NCBI GenBank assembly: GCA_964444685.1
Contig: CAYUIG010000002.1
Span: 55,517 to 119,516, forward strand
Length of the DNA stretch: 64,000 bases
Reading direction: 5' to 3'
From: CAYUIG01 sp964444685
GTDB taxonomy: Bacteria; Gemmatimonadota; Gemmatimonadetes; Longimicrobiales; RSA9
Positions 8,448-16,593 of the stretch are shown in pieces. How positions within the stretch are numbered: the first letter of the stretch is position 1; every line of letters starts with the position of its first letter. The position numbers and the translations under genes are program-made. The notes beneath the pieces were generated by a model. The model was not told where the DNA came from and did not search any database. It saw only the letters and a program-made list of their open reading frames with translations.

Positions 8448-9133
8448 GCGCCGCGCGGTACGCCCAGCACCTCGGACGTGCGGCGCACGTCGTCGCCGAG
8501 GATGGGGCGCACCGAGTAGTCCAGCCTCTCGAGCCGGTCGATGCAACGCGCGTGCACATCCGCGCCGTGCGTCGAGAGGAAGAGCACCGGCCGCGCCGCG
8601 AACGTGCGCGCGCCGCCCTCGAGCACATCCATCTCCGCACCTTCGACATCCAGCTTCACGACATCGGGAACGAGCCCGTGCTCCGCGCACAGGTCATCCA
8701 GCCTGCGCATGCGCACCTCGAGTGCACCCCCTTCAGCGACGCGTCCCGTTCCGCTCCCGGTGCCTTCGTCGAAACGCGCGGCGCCTTCGCGCGCACCGAC
8801 TGCGACGTTCTCGATGTGCACGTTCTCGAGCCGGTTGAGCGAGACGTGCCGGCGCAGGAACGCGCAGTTGCGCGGATGCGGTTCGAACGACCACACGCGC
8901 CCTTCTTTCCCGGCGAGCCGCGCGGCGAGGAGTGTGTAGTAGCCGACGTGCGCACCGATGTCGAACACGGTGGCGCCGGGCCGCACGTGCTCGAGGAAGA
9001 GCGCGGTCTGCTCCGGCTCGTACGTCCCGAGGAGTACGCGCGCGAGCTTGCCGCCGCTCGACGGGAGCCACTTCGTCCCGCGCAGCGGCCCCGCCGCGAT
9101 CGGCACCGCGGGTCCATACCATGGATCGGCCAT
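8444..9133 (-). CDS. FkbM-family SAM-dependent methyltransferase
   Basis: 229 residues. SAM-binding motif I is VFDIGAHVGYYTLLAARL (about 57-74), followed by FEPHPRNCAFLRRHVSLN and DVVKLDVEGAEMDVLEGG, all typical of FkbM methyltransferases that O-methylate sugars or other small groups. It is translated just before, and overlaps, the GT2 gene, which suggests joint modification of a surface polysaccharide. Confidence 0.9.
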   Translation of the reverse strand: MADPWYGPAVPIAAGPLRGTKWLPSSGGKLARVLLGTYEPEQTALFLEHVRPGATVFDIGAHVGYYTLLAARLAGKEGRVWSFEPHPRNCAFLRRHVSLNRLENVHIENVAVGAREGAARFDEGTGSGTGRVAEGGALEVRMRRLDDLCAEHGLVPDVVKLDVEGAEMDVLEGGARTFAARPVLFLSTHGADVHARCIDRLERLDYSVRPILGDDVRRTSEVLGVPRGA

Positions 9134-9228
9134 GCGTGAGAGTGTGTGCCGGCGCTGTTCGCGTCAACGCGCGTTGACGCGGTGAGCGCGCTGCGGCTAA
9201 CGTCTTCGCGAACCTTCAGGAGGCCGCC

Positions 9229-9726
9229 ATGCGCATGCACCCAACCCTCGCCCTCATCGCCGTGCTGGCGGCGTGCGAGTCTGGACCCGATGCAGGACAG
9301 GTCGCGGAGGATGCCATCGAAACCGCAAACCGGGCGGTCACGGAGACGCTGACGGAGGTCGGGCTCGGCGAGCCCGTGGATTACACGCTCACGATCGAGA
9401 AGGCGCGCGCGTGGCGGGCCGCGATGCAACGGGTGGAGGGCCTGAAGTCCGGGGAGGAGAAGGCGGTCGACCTGCAGGGCGACAACGTGCTGGCCGAACT
9501 CGAGGCCGAGCTGGAGCGGGACCCGCGCATGGTCGAGGCCATCCGGGCCGAAGGGCTGACCGTCCGGGAGTTCAGCATTCTGACGGTACTGCTGCCCCAG
9601 GCCCTGGTCATCCACGAAACCCGTAAGGCGGGCGTGGACCTGTCCTTCCCCATGGTCACTGACGACCACGTCGCCTTCGTGGCCGCCCACGAGGCCGAGC
9701 TGCGCCGGATCCTGGACGACGATTGA
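9229..9726 (+). CDS. Small lipoprotein of unknown function
   Basis: 165 residues with AGGAGG 6 bases before the ATG. The N-terminus MRMHPTLALIAVLAAC is a short lipoprotein signal with a LAAC lipobox. The mature part is mainly helical and acidic (KARAWRAAMQRVEGLKSGEEKAV; FVAAHEAELRRILDDD). No recognised domain. Confidence 0.75.
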   Translation: MRMHPTLALIAVLAACESGPDAGQVAEDAIETANRAVTETLTEVGLGEPVDYTLTIEKARAWRAAMQRVEGLKSGEEKAVDLQGDNVLAELEAELERDPRMVEAIRAEGLTVREFSILTVLLPQALVIHETRKAGVDLSFPMVTDDHVAFVAAHEAELRRILDDD

Positions 9727-9802
9727 CTGGTCCGTCCCGCCGGGGATTCACGCTTTTCACCGATGAGGGCAGGACCGAACCGAGACCCGGAGGACGACAC
9801 CC

Positions 9803-10660
9803 ATGCTCCACTCTGTCGGAAGGGCCGCCGCGATCGGGCTGGTCGCGGCCACGTTCACGGCCCCGCGCGCCGCAGCGCAGGTCACCCCCGAGCTCCCGAC
9901 CGTGAACGGCCGGGTCTCCGCCATCACCTTCTTCGAGATGGGTCCGGACTTCCCGGCCCTCGAGGACCGCCACTTCTCGAAGGAGTTCGACGTTGCCAGC
10001 GCCCGCTTCATCTCGACGCAGCTCGAGCTCGAGATGCCGGCACCGGGTCGCGTGGTGCAGATCCCGATCGTGTGCACCTACTTCCGCCCCGATGGGTCGG
10101 AGATGGGCAGCGCCGACCTGTCGTTCGAGATCCAGCCCGACTGGACCCGGCCCTACAACGCGCAGGGGCGCGGGTGGGCCGACGCCGGCAACTGGACCGT
10201 CGGCACCTATCGCGTCCGCTGCCTGAACGACGGGCGCGTCGTGGCCGAGGACACGTTCGAGATCGTGAACAAGCCGCCCACGATCCCGAGCATCGGCGGC
10301 AAGCTGATGCAGCTGCGCTTCTACGCGTCCAGTGAAGGGACCGTCGCGCGCGAGCAGCGCCAGTACACGTCCAGCTTCCCGGCGAGCACGGCCTACATCA
10401 ACATGGAGCTCCAGCTCGACCACGAGCCCATCGGCCGCACCGCCGAGGTGCCGATCGCCTGTCCCGTTGTCCGCCAGGACGGCACGCTAGCGGCCACGTA
10501 CCGGATCTCCTTCGAGATTCAGGGTGACTGGCGAGACACCTTCGGCTCCACCGGCTGGGGTACCGCCGCCGGCGGCTGGTGGCGGCCCGGCGTGTACCGC
10601 GTATACTGCGTCGCCGAGGGGAATCTGATCGGGGAAGGCTGGTTCCGGGTCGAGGGCTGA
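9803..10660 (+). CDS. Secreted protein made of two tandem homologous domains
   Basis: 285 residues with GGAGG upstream and a signal peptide (cleavage near AAAQ). The rest consists of two copies of one domain of about 110 residues. Copy 1 has PIVCTYFRPDGSEMGSADLSFEIQ..DWTRPYNAQGRGW..GNWTVGTYRVRCLNDGRVVAEDTFEIV. Copy 2 has PIACPVVRQDGTLAATYRISFEIQ..DWRDTFGSTGWG..GWWRPGVYRVYCVAEGNLIGEGWFRVE. Each copy keeps two cysteines and a YRV.C strand, consistent with an Ig-like beta sandwich. Function unknown; extracytoplasmic. Confidence 0.75.
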   Translation: MLHSVGRAAAIGLVAATFTAPRAAAQVTPELPTVNGRVSAITFFEMGPDFPALEDRHFSKEFDVASARFISTQLELEMPAPGRVVQIPIVCTYFRPDGSEMGSADLSFEIQPDWTRPYNAQGRGWADAGNWTVGTYRVRCLNDGRVVAEDTFEIVNKPPTIPSIGGKLMQLRFYASSEGTVAREQRQYTSSFPASTAYINMELQLDHEPIGRTAEVPIACPVVRQDGTLAATYRISFEIQGDWRDTFGSTGWGTAAGGWWRPGVYRVYCVAEGNLIGEGWFRVEG

Positions 10661-10667
10661 TACGTTC

Positions 10668-10771
10668 CTGGAGTCTGGTGTCTGGTGTCTGGTGTCTGGT
10701 TGACGAGGGGTCCCGGGGGGTACCCCGCCGTAAATCAGACTCCAGACTCCAGACCCCAGTCTCCAGACTCC
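10668..10771. repeat. Heptamer-armed palindrome, TCTGGRG type
   Basis: The left arm is TCTGGWG-type heptamers (GTCTGGTGTCTGG...). The core contains GGGGTACCCC followed by GCCGTAAATC. The right arm is TCCAGAC/CCCAGTC units. It lies between the two-domain secreted protein and the L,D-transpeptidase gene. Confidence 0.85.
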
Positions 10772-10843
10772 GAAGCAACGGGATCCTCCACCCACCATCG
10801 CGGTATACACCGCGACCCGCAGAAGACGAGGAACCCGACCCCG

Positions 10844-11632
10844 ATGAAGACGCTGCGCCCCTTCGCCCTGCTCATCCTGCTGCTTCCCGGCTGTGCCGGG
10901 CTCCGTTTCGTATCCGATAACGAACCGGCTGCATCGGGCGCGCCGGCGCCGGTCGCACTGCCGGTCTCGCCGCGCATGGCGCCGCCGGCGGACGAAGCGG
11001 CATTGCGCGTATGGAACGAGGCGAACGCAGCGCGCGGCACGCGCATCGTCGTTTCGACGGGCGCGCGCACGCTCTGGCTGATGCGCGACTCGATCGTCGT
11101 GTTCGCGGCACCGGTCGCGGTCGGGATGCACGAGCAGTTCTCCTACGGCGACCGCACGTACGACTTCAAGACGCCGATCGGGCGGCGCAAGGTGCTGCGC
11201 AAGGCGTTGAACCCGGTGTGGACGCCGCCGGAGTGGCACTACTACGAACAGGTGGTACAGCGCGGGCTGGAGCCGGTGCAGCTCAGGAAGGGCAGCCGCG
11301 TCGGGCTGGCCGACGGCACGCGCATCGAAGTGCGCGGCGACCAGGTCGGCCGCGTCAACCATCTCGGCAACTTCTGGCCGTTCACCCCGGGCATGGAGAT
11401 CATCTTCGACGGCAAGATCTTCATCCCGCCCTATGGCACGGTGCAGCGGCAGATTCCCGATGTGCTGGGCACGCACAAACTGGAGATGGGCGACGGCTAC
11501 CTGATCCACGGCACGAACGAAGAAGACTCGATCGGCGAGGCGGTGAGCCACGGCTGCGTGCGGATGTATAACGCCGACGTGGAGCGCCTCTACGAGATCG
11601 TGCCCGTCGGGACGCCGGTCTTCATCTACTGA
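10844..11632 (+). CDS. L,D-transpeptidase (YkuD) lipoprotein
   Basis: 262 residues from ATG 10844, with a lipoprotein signal ending in LLPGC. The YkuD domain (about residues 60-262) carries the catalytic signature HGTNEEDSIGEAVSHGCVRM with Cys in SHGC. This family forms 3-3 peptidoglycan cross-links or attaches proteins to peptidoglycan in the periplasm. An upstream in-frame ATG at 10685 lies inside the repeat and is unlikely to be used. Convergent with the TPR-HD-GYP gene, with 3 bases between the stops. Confidence 0.92.
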   Translation: MKTLRPFALLILLLPGCAGLRFVSDNEPAASGAPAPVALPVSPRMAPPADEAALRVWNEANAARGTRIVVSTGARTLWLMRDSIVVFAAPVAVGMHEQFSYGDRTYDFKTPIGRRKVLRKALNPVWTPPEWHYYEQVVQRGLEPVQLRKGSRVGLADGTRIEVRGDQVGRVNHLGNFWPFTPGMEIIFDGKIFIPPYGTVQRQIPDVLGTHKLEMGDGYLIHGTNEEDSIGEAVSHGCVRMYNADVERLYEIVPVGTPVFIY

Positions 11633-11635
11633 TCT

Positions 11636-13231
11636 TCAGGCGGCCGCTCTCGTCCGGCTGCGGATCAGTCTCTCGAAGCGCGCGAGCAGCACCGGATCGA
11701 ACATGCGGCCGGAGTCTCGCCGCATGATCTCGAGTGCCTCGTCCGGCGAGCTCGGATCGCGATACGGCCTGCGTGTGGTGAGCGCGTCGAATACGTCCGC
11801 AATGCACAGGATGCGCGCAGTCAGCGGAATCGCCTCGCCTGCCAGACCATCCGGATATCCGGTTCCATCCCAGCGCTCGTGGTGGCCGCGCACCATCGGG
11901 CGAACATCCCACGGGAACTCGATCCGTGAGAGCATGTCGTCGCCCATGATCGTATGCCGCTTCATGATCGCCCACTCCTGCGGATCCAGCTTGCCGGGCT
12001 TGCGGAGAATGTGCGGCGGCACACCCGTCTTCCCCACGTCGTGCAGGAACGCGCCCATCCGGAACCAGGTGAGCGTCTGCGCATCGATGCCGCTCTTCGC
12101 GGCCAGCATGCACGCATAGTCGGCGACGCGTTCGCAGTGGCCGGCGGTGTACTGGTCCGTGGCTTCGATCGAGTCGCCCCACTGCCGTACGATGTCGAGG
12201 AACAGGGCTTCGAGTGCGCCGAGCTGCCGGTCGACATCCTCGAGCAGTTTGCGCGCGCGCAGGTCGCGGTAGATGCGGTGCGCGCGCAGCAGCGCCTGGA
12301 GTGCGGCCTGGTTGCGCTCCTGCGCGCGGTGCACGAGTGCCAGCTCGGACTGCACCTCCGCCTCGAGCACCGGGTTGGCAAAGCGATTCGCCACTTCCAT
12401 TGCGGCTGCGAACCACGTTTCCGCCTGCTCGTAGTTCTCCTGCCGGCGATGGATGATGCCGTACCACTTGTACGTTTCACCGAGGGCGACCTCGTGCTCG
12501 ACACGCCCGGCGAGGTAGCGTGCGCGGTCGCAGACGATGAGTGCTTCCGACAGCCGGCCGCGGCGCACCAGCAGATCGATCCGGTTGACCTCGATCATTG
12601 CGCGCGAGCGCCGGTCGCCGAGCTGCTCGCAGATGCGGGCCGCTTCGTCGAGCGTGCGTTCTGCGGTGACCCAGCGCTCGAGATCCGTCTGCAGCATTCC
12701 CAGATTGTTCAACAGGCGCGCGACCGAGGCCTGGTCGTCGAGCTCGCGGTAGGCGGCGAGGCTTTCGGTGTAGTGCGCGAGTGCGGCGTCCAGATCGCCC
12801 TGAAGATTCAGGATCGCGCCCAGGTTCTGTCCCACCATCGCGGCGAGCCGGCGGTCGCCGTGGCGGTCCGCCAGCCGCTCCGCACGCCGGTAGTACTTCT
12901 TCGCCTCGTCCAGCCGCCCGCGCTCCTGGCAGTAGATGCCCATCCAGTTGAGTGCATGCGCCGTCGCGCGTCCGTCGCGGTGGCGCCGTGCGCATTCGAG
13001 GCTCGCCTGGAAGCAGTCCCACGCGGCCTCGCCGTTTCCCTCGACGCGATGCGTCGCGCCGATCCAGCGCAGCAGCGCGGGTGTCTGCACTTCGGCTTCA
13101 GGCATGCGCATGACTTTCTCGTACAGCGTGCGCGCTTCGCTGGTGCGGCCTGTCGATTCCAGTTCGCGCGCTTCGGCGATCAGCGCTTCCATCCCCTGCG
13201 GCGGTGCCGGCCGCCCCATGCGTGGGCTCAT
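11636..13231 (-). CDS. TPR-repeat protein with C-terminal HD-GYP phosphodiesterase domain
   Basis: 531 residues. About residues 10-320 are tetratricopeptide repeats (ALNWMGIYCQERGRLDEAKKYY; LLNNLGMLQTDLERWVTAERTL and others). Residues about 330-525 form an HD-GYP domain with AGHCERVADYA, FLHDVGKTGVP, HHERWDGTGYPDGL and ARILCIADVFDAL. All c-di-GMP phosphodiesterase residues are present, so hydrolysis is predicted, with the TPR array as sensor or partner-binding module. Its start overlaps the stop of the sigma54-type AAA+ gene (13228-13231), so the two are coupled. The TPR part is paralogous to the protein at 14457-15491. Confidence 0.93.
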   Translation of the reverse strand: MSPRMGRPAPPQGMEALIAEARELESTGRTSEARTLYEKVMRMPEAEVQTPALLRWIGATHRVEGNGEAAWDCFQASLECARRHRDGRATAHALNWMGIYCQERGRLDEAKKYYRRAERLADRHGDRRLAAMVGQNLGAILNLQGDLDAALAHYTESLAAYRELDDQASVARLLNNLGMLQTDLERWVTAERTLDEAARICEQLGDRRSRAMIEVNRIDLLVRRGRLSEALIVCDRARYLAGRVEHEVALGETYKWYGIIHRRQENYEQAETWFAAAMEVANRFANPVLEAEVQSELALVHRAQERNQAALQALLRAHRIYRDLRARKLLEDVDRQLGALEALFLDIVRQWGDSIEATDQYTAGHCERVADYACMLAAKSGIDAQTLTWFRMGAFLHDVGKTGVPPHILRKPGKLDPQEWAIMKRHTIMGDDMLSRIEFPWDVRPMVRGHHERWDGTGYPDGLAGEAIPLTARILCIADVFDALTTRRPYRDPSSPDEALEIMRRDSGRMFDPVLLARFERLIRSRTRAAA

Positions 13232-14256
13232 GATTGTTTGAGGCCGTACAGCTTGATCTTGCGCAGCAGTGTCGGTCTCGAGATCTGAAGCAGGCGTGCG
13301 GCACGGGAGTGGTTGCCACCCGTGAGCCGCAGCGTGATGCCGACGAGCTGCGCCTCCGCATCTGCGAGCGAAAGACCCGAGACCGGGACCGGGATCGAAC
13401 CGGCGAGCGGCTTGTCCGTGACCGCGGATTCCGCCGCCACGGTCACGCGCGACTGGAGCGTGAGATGGATCGGCAGGATCACATCCGCTTCCGCGAGCAC
13501 GACCGCGCGCTCGATCGCGTTCTTCAGCTCGCGTACGTTACCCGGCCAGTTGTGAAGCCGGAGCAGTGCTTCGGTTTCGGGTGACAGCCGCTTCGGCGGC
13601 AGCCCCTTCTCCCGGCACGATACGGCCACGAAATGGCGTGCGAGACGCTCGATGTCGCCATCACGCGCGCGCAGCGCCGGCAGCTCGAGGCGGAAGACGT
13701 TCAGACGGTAGTAGAGGTCCTCGCGGAACCGGCCCGCGGAAACGGCGGCGTGAAGATTCGCGTTGCCGGCGGAGATGATGCGGCAGCGGATCGGATGCTC
13801 GGTGAGGCCTCCGACGCGGCGGATGCTCTGCGTCTCGAGTGCGCGCAGCAGTTTCGCCTGGAGCTGGAGTGGCAGCTCGGTCACCTCATCGAGGAACACC
13901 GACCCGGCCGCGGCCACCTCCAGCAGCCCGAGCTTGCGTGCGGTGGCGTTCGTGAACGAACCGCGCTCGTGACCGAACAGCTCGGACTCCAGCAGCTGCT
14001 CCGGGATCGCCGCGCAGTTGATGGCAACGAACGGATCCGATGCGTTGGGGCCGCCGTAGTGGATACCGCGCGCGAACAGCTCCTTGCCCGTCCCGGTCTC
14101 GCCCTGGATGAGCACCGAAACGCTCGGATGTACGGCGACCCGGCAGGCCAGCGCGATCGCGGTGCGGATCGCCAGGCTCTCACCGATCACGCTCGAGAAC
14201 GCCGTCTCCGGCGCGTCGGGCGCATGCTGTTCTGACTGTGTGGCTGCTGCCGACAC
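13228..14256 (-). CDS. Sensorless sigma54-type AAA+ transcriptional activator with altered GAFTGA loop
   Basis: 342 residues. There is no receiver, PAS or GAF domain; the AAA+ domain starts by residue 25. Walker A is GETGTGKE, Walker B VFLDEVTELP, with an R-finger region RFREDLYYRLNVF. A Fis-type HTH closes the protein (HSRAARLLQISRPTLLRKIKLYGL). The sigma54-contacting loop, normally GAFTGA, reads GSFTNA here (in ELFGHERGSFTNATARKLG). The Thr is kept but Ala2 and Gly5 are changed. PspF-type proteins of this form are controlled by a partner in trans; the coupled TPR-HD-GYP protein is the obvious candidate (inference). Confidence 0.92.
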   Translation of the reverse strand: MSAAATQSEQHAPDAPETAFSSVIGESLAIRTAIALACRVAVHPSVSVLIQGETGTGKELFARGIHYGGPNASDPFVAINCAAIPEQLLESELFGHERGSFTNATARKLGLLEVAAAGSVFLDEVTELPLQLQAKLLRALETQSIRRVGGLTEHPIRCRIISAGNANLHAAVSAGRFREDLYYRLNVFRLELPALRARDGDIERLARHFVAVSCREKGLPPKRLSPETEALLRLHNWPGNVRELKNAIERAVVLAEADVILPIHLTLQSRVTVAAESAVTDKPLAGSIPVPVSGLSLADAEAQLVGITLRLTGGNHSRAARLLQISRPTLLRKIKLYGLKQS

Positions 14257-14418
14257 GACTCGCCTCCGGCCCTCGTCAGCCGGTCGTACAATGGATGTTC
14301 TGTTTCGGGAGCCGTCGAGGGGAGAGAAACCCGGTGGGGCCCGCAGGACCGAGCGGTCCGTAACGCTTCTTTACAAATTTGCGACCGGGGCGCACCCCGA
14401 ATCAAGCTTTTTCCCCTC

Positions 14419-14452
14419 GGTGGCCGGAACGCGCAAGTGCGTTCCGGCCACC
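14419..14452. terminator. Perfect 14-bp hairpin between TPR gene and AAA+ gene
   Basis: GGTGGCCGGAACGC, a 6-base loop, then the exact complement. It lies 4 bases past the stop of the reverse-strand TPR gene. No U-run follows on the minus strand, so it is either a factor-assisted terminator or a 3' stabiliser. Confidence 0.6.
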
Positions 14453-14456
14453 GGCT

Positions 14457-15491
14457 TCACACGGCCGCAACCGGCTGTGCGGGAACTTCACCCAGCCGCG
14501 CATCCACCTTGCGGCGGTCGCGGGCTGCACCGATCGAGTCGAACATGTCACGTGCTCGCGTCCATGCGGCGCGCGCTTCGGCACGCCGCCCGGCCTGGAG
14601 ATACAGCTCGCCGAGCTCGCGGCCGACGTTGGCTTCCAGCAGCAGGTCCTGGCATTCGCCGGCCAGCGACGCGGCCGCGGAGAGCTGCTCCTCCGCCTGA
14701 CGCAGCTCGCCCATGTCGCGGGCCACGACCGCCGAGAGCCGGAGCGCCTCGGCTTCACGGACGCGGTCGCTGCGCTGCCTTGCAAGGCGCAGCGCCCGCC
14801 TCGTCGAGCGCGCGGCCGCGGACCAGCGCGCCCGCGCCGCCGCCAGCTCCGCCCGGTTCAGCTCGACGGAGTTGAGGATCGACAGGTCGCCGATACCCTC
14901 TGCGATGCGCGCGGCCTCGTCGAACGCGCGCTCCGCATGCGGCCACTTCCCGCGCTCCGTGTACAACACACCCAGATTGTTGAGTACCGACGCGATCATC
15001 TCGTCGTCGTTCGCGCGCCGGAAATTCAGGAGCGCACTTTCGTAGCGCTCCAGTGCTGCATCCATGTCGCCGCGGATCGTCGAGATCACCGCAAGGTTCT
15101 GCTCGATCTGCGCGAGCAATCTCGACTCATCCAGACCGCGCGCCATGCGGGCCGCGCGCAGAAACATCATCTCGCCGTGCCCCAGGCGGCCGCGCCTCAC
15201 TTCCACGACCGCCAGCCAGTTCACGGCATTCGCGATGCCCTTCGAGTAGCCGATTCGCTCGGCCAGATCGAGGGCCTCGAGGTACCGTTGCTCGGCCTGC
15301 TCCGTATCACCGCGCTCGCGGTGCACACAACCCATCCGTCGCAGCGCATCCGCCGTCCGCTCATCCTTCGGCCGGTACGAAACCACTTCCTCGTACAGCC
15401 GCATGGCCTCTTCCGGATTCCCCGACTTCATCGCCGCTTCGGCAGCCTTCAGCATCGGCTCCCGGACATCGCCGGCGGGCTGGGTGCGCAT
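14457..15491 (-). CDS. Stand-alone TPR protein, paralogue of the TPR-HD-GYP sensor part
   Basis: 344 residues. The start at 15491 is chosen because GGAGGACCCG lies just upstream; an in-frame ATG ten codons earlier lacks such a site. It is entirely helical repeats, for example NAVNWLAVVEVRRGRLGHGE, IEQNLAVISTIRGDMDAAL, VLNNLGVLYTERGKWPHAER and DEAARIAEGIGDLS. These align repeat by repeat with residues about 70-260 of the protein at 11636-13231, but there is no output domain. It could compete for, or present, the same partner. No signal peptide, so cytoplasmic. Confidence 0.85.
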   Translation of the reverse strand: MRTQPAGDVREPMLKAAEAAMKSGNPEEAMRLYEEVVSYRPKDERTADALRRMGCVHRERGDTEQAEQRYLEALDLAERIGYSKGIANAVNWLAVVEVRRGRLGHGEMMFLRAARMARGLDESRLLAQIEQNLAVISTIRGDMDAALERYESALLNFRRANDDEMIASVLNNLGVLYTERGKWPHAERAFDEAARIAEGIGDLSILNSVELNRAELAAARARWSAAARSTRRALRLARQRSDRVREAEALRLSAVVARDMGELRQAEEQLSAAASLAGECQDLLLEANVGRELGELYLQAGRRAEARAAWTRARDMFDSIGAARDRRKVDARLGEVPAQPVAAV

Positions 15492-15523
15492 CGGGTCCTC
15501 CGATCCGCTCGCGCGCCGCATCT

Positions 15524-16156
15524 CTACGCGCCCACCAGGATGAAGCCCCGGCGGAAGCCGACGCTGTAGCTCGAGAAGTGCTCGATCGGGAAGATCGCAC
15601 GGAACCCGTTCAGCTGGAGCCCGAACGTCTCTTCCGCGTCGAGCGAGCCATCCTCGGCATCGTCGTTGTGGTACACGCCGATGATTCCGTTCAGCAGCGA
15701 CCGGTTCGATCCGGCCTCCGTGTTCACCAGGCTCAGCGACAGGATCGCCGGCAACCGGAACTGAAGACCGTGCGGCTCGAAGCGCACGTCCATGAAGTCA
15801 CCGCGCGGGACGGTCAGCGTGATGAGCACGTCCTCCTTTAGCGCGAGCGGCGGAATCACGAGCTGCACGCCGGCGCCGGCAATCACGCCGCCCAGGCGCC
15901 CGATCACCTTCGACGTCGTGTAGTCGGCCGTCTGCGTCTGCGTGCGCTTCACCGCGCGCAGCGACTGCATCTCTGTCTGTGGGGACCCGTCGCGGCCGCC
16001 CAGGCCGGGGATCCAGTCGGACAGGCCGTACGCGGCCTCGCCCTTCATCGACGGCTGCCCGACCGGTGCGGTCGTGTCCGCCGTCTCACAGGCCGTCAGC
16101 ACCACCAGCAGCGGCAGCGCGGTCAGCCAGCGAAGCATCCGTTCCAATCGAAGCAT
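15524..16156 (-). CDS. Lipoprotein with ZU5-like domain
   Basis: 210 residues from ATG 16156. Lipoprotein signal MLRLERMLRWLTALPLLVVLTAC with an LTAC lipobox. Residues about 85-160 (IGRLGGVIAGAGVQLVIPPL, ALKEDVLITL, FEPHGLQFRLPAILSLSLV) follow the ZU5 pattern of strands, and the C-terminal part ends in HFSSYSVGFRRG. ZU5-like modules in bacterial surface proteins are protein-interaction domains. It is the first gene of the reverse-strand cluster 11636-16156 but may be transcribed on its own. Confidence 0.75.
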   Translation of the reverse strand: MLRLERMLRWLTALPLLVVLTACETADTTAPVGQPSMKGEAAYGLSDWIPGLGGRDGSPQTEMQSLRAVKRTQTQTADYTTSKVIGRLGGVIAGAGVQLVIPPLALKEDVLITLTVPRGDFMDVRFEPHGLQFRLPAILSLSLVNTEAGSNRSLLNGIIGVYHNDDAEDGSLDAEETFGLQLNGFRAIFPIEHFSSYSVGFRRGFILVGA

Positions 16157-16593
16157 CGTCGCCTCTTTGGTGTCATGGGGACTGCATTGCGTCGGCGACC
16201 CTATGGACAAACCGCATGCCGGAATCGGCCAAGTGGGCAGTGTTCGTGTTTTCAACGACTTGCAGCATCGCAGCGGGCGTTGCGGATCCTGGTCCGGGCG
16301 GCCGCTGTTGCGCCCGCCCACGCCGCATTGTCAAGCATCGTGACACCTTCAGCGCATCGATCGGGGAGTCTTTGCGCGGTCGCCGACACTTTGTGCTGTT
16401 CGGCCCACGCGTACGCGCGCGGACGTGACCGCTCGCGGGACGCGCCGTGCCGGACCCGGCCGAATCCCGGGCCTGATCACGGCGCCGTCGAAACGGTCAA
16501 ACGCATGAATGGGCGCAGGATGCGCGCGCGTGAGACGTCCGGCACGTCCCTTGTCCCGGGCGTACCCGACCCGCACGAGGAGCGACCGAGATC
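16157..16593. other. Divergent intergenic region, 437 bases
   Basis: No gene is supported here. It separates the reverse-strand lipoprotein from the forward ADOP permease, so it must hold both promoters. A TTGACA lies on the minus strand near 16333 but has no convincing -10 box. A sigma54-like GG-N10-GT at 16541-16554 lacks the required GC. No heptamer repeat is present. Confidence 0.6.

Noticed and set aside
16541..16554. sigma54-like site before the first ADOP (GGCACGTCCCTTGT)
   Set aside because: The -12 GC dinucleotide is GT, a change that normally abolishes sigma54 promoters. The match is otherwise good but not enough to call.
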